Of a stretch of 64,000 nucleotides of DNA, positions 63,291 through 64,000 are shown one piece after another. The DNA is from Antedon mediterranea. Taxonomy: Eukaryota > Echinodermata > Crinoidea > Comatulida > Antedonidae. The first letter of the stretch is position 1; each line of letters starts with the position of its first letter. A program made the position numbers and the translations under genes. The stretch covers positions 3,043,001-3,107,000 of the forward strand of contig NC_092677.1 of assembly GCF_964355755.1 (NCBI RefSeq), read 5' to 3'. The notes beneath the pieces were generated by a model. It made no database searches, was not told where the DNA came from, and saw only the letters and a program-made list of their open reading frames with translations.

Positions 63291-63424
63291 AATACCAACT
63301 ATTTGACTTAAGTTTAACTATTTGTTATCATGTTTTTTAACCTTGGAATACAAGTTTCAATGTATTTGTATTTATTTAAATAAATTTGAAATTGAACTGA
63401 AGTCAATATTTAAGGTTTTCACTT

Positions 63425-63640
63425 AAAAGCCAGTGGCCGTATTCACCAATCACACTTAAGTGAGATATTTCCCTTAAATCCTAAGGATTTCCCTTAAATC
63501 AAGAAAATATTAAGGGTTTCACTTAAGTGGTATTCACAAAGGGTTTAAGGTTAAGGGAAACCCTTAACTTGGTCTATTTTCCCCTTAACTTTTAAGGGAC
63601 CTCAGATGTCCCTTAAAAGTTTCCTTAACTATTCAGTACC
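63425..63640. mobile_element. MITE fragment with GGCCGTATTCAC ends
   Basis: GTGGCCGTATTCACCAATCA and repeated TTTCCCTTAAATC/AAGGGTTTCACTTAAG words in both orientations, with a second GTATTCACAAAGGG inside. A shorter relative (GAATTCACCAATCACACTTG) lies at 63251-63270. Probably overlapping copies of one family. Confidence 0.6.
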
Positions 63641-64000
63641 TTGGTTGTGCTGACGATTCTGTATGTGCGAGTACTATGCCTACTTGTAGATGGCCCCAGT
63701 CTAGGCTAGGTAGAGATGCTAGGCCCCCTGTTGGTCTGCCCAGTAACCAGCCTAGGATGCATATGCCTCAATACAGACAGGTTTAGGCCTACACAGAATG
63801 TTGGTGTGTTAGTAGCATCTAGGCTAGACCTATTTTTCTTGATCCTCATACAAATTAGTCTAGGTTTAATATTCATTTACTTGTTTTTGTTTTGACTGCC
63901 ATCGTCCATACACTTTTCTCTTCATCCTCCCCGTCCCCCCAACCCCTTACTCTTTTTTTAAATATGTAAATTAGTTTTAGAGAGGAAAGTGATTGGACCA
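63641..64000. other. CHMP1 intron sequence to the window edge
   Basis: TAGGCC words at about 63700-63840 and a pyrimidine-rich stretch at 63920-63960. No exon fits the next part of CHMP1. Confidence 0.5.

Overview
This is animal nuclear DNA. It is AT-rich and intron-rich, with canonical GT/AG splice sites, and most introns and intergenic DNA are short non-autonomous transposons, SINE fragments and tandem repeats. The proteins are close to vertebrate orthologues. Abundant TAGGCCTA-type low-complexity islands and many small palindromic elements suggest a marine invertebrate deuterostome, most likely an echinoderm (possibly a crinoid). That placement is an inference from style, not proof. I see no prokaryotic features, CRISPR arrays, rRNA or intact tRNA genes.

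Six genes were rebuilt exon by exon with consistent splice phases, and a further three are partial or candidate genes. In order: (1) an unrecognised N-terminal coding start leaving the left edge on the minus strand (131 to 1); (2) a Golgi-type carbohydrate sulfotransferase of the HNK-1ST/CHST8-14 family (+, 4307-9060, 4 exons, 323 aa), whose 3.4-kb first intron holds three full-length inverted-repeat elements; (3) casein kinase II alpha (+, 11940-19952, 11 coding exons, 393 aa); (4) CFAP20 (-, 24806-22884, 4 exons, 193 aa), tail to tail with CK2 alpha; (5) a candidate 55-aa two-exon gene (-, 27398-26864) and a candidate first exon (+, 25360-25481), both inside a 2.6-kb inverted-repeat structure; (6) the kinase SNRK (+, 30011-44651, 7 coding exons, 769 aa), with a 2.8-kb array of a 35-bp satellite in intron 2; (7) the splicing factor RBM39 (+, 49663-57809, 13 coding exons, 561 aa), with a possible poison exon in the intron after its first coding exon; (8) NOB1, the 20S pre-rRNA endonuclease (-, 61435-58551, 8 exons, 415 aa), tail to tail with RBM39; (9) CHMP1 of ESCRT-III (+, 61727 onward, 6 exons seen, truncated by the right edge), head to head with NOB1 across 291 bp.

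These are independent housekeeping genes rather than a pathway cluster. The linkage is still informative: from memory, human CSNK2A2 and CFAP20 are neighbours on 16q21, and NOB1 and CHMP1A also lie on 16q.

Between the genes, one short MITE family (ends reading GTCTACACTATCAAACT) has at least 13 copies here. There are at least four other palindromic MITE families, tRNA-derived SINEs in both orientations, one decayed LINE reverse-transcriptase tail (28802-29032), and about a dozen minisatellites. I found no clearly novel biological system. The strongest leads are the candidate RBM39 poison exon, the homogeneous 35-bp satellite, the small spliced gene inside the inverted-repeat structure, and the TAGGCCTA islands in several first introns.
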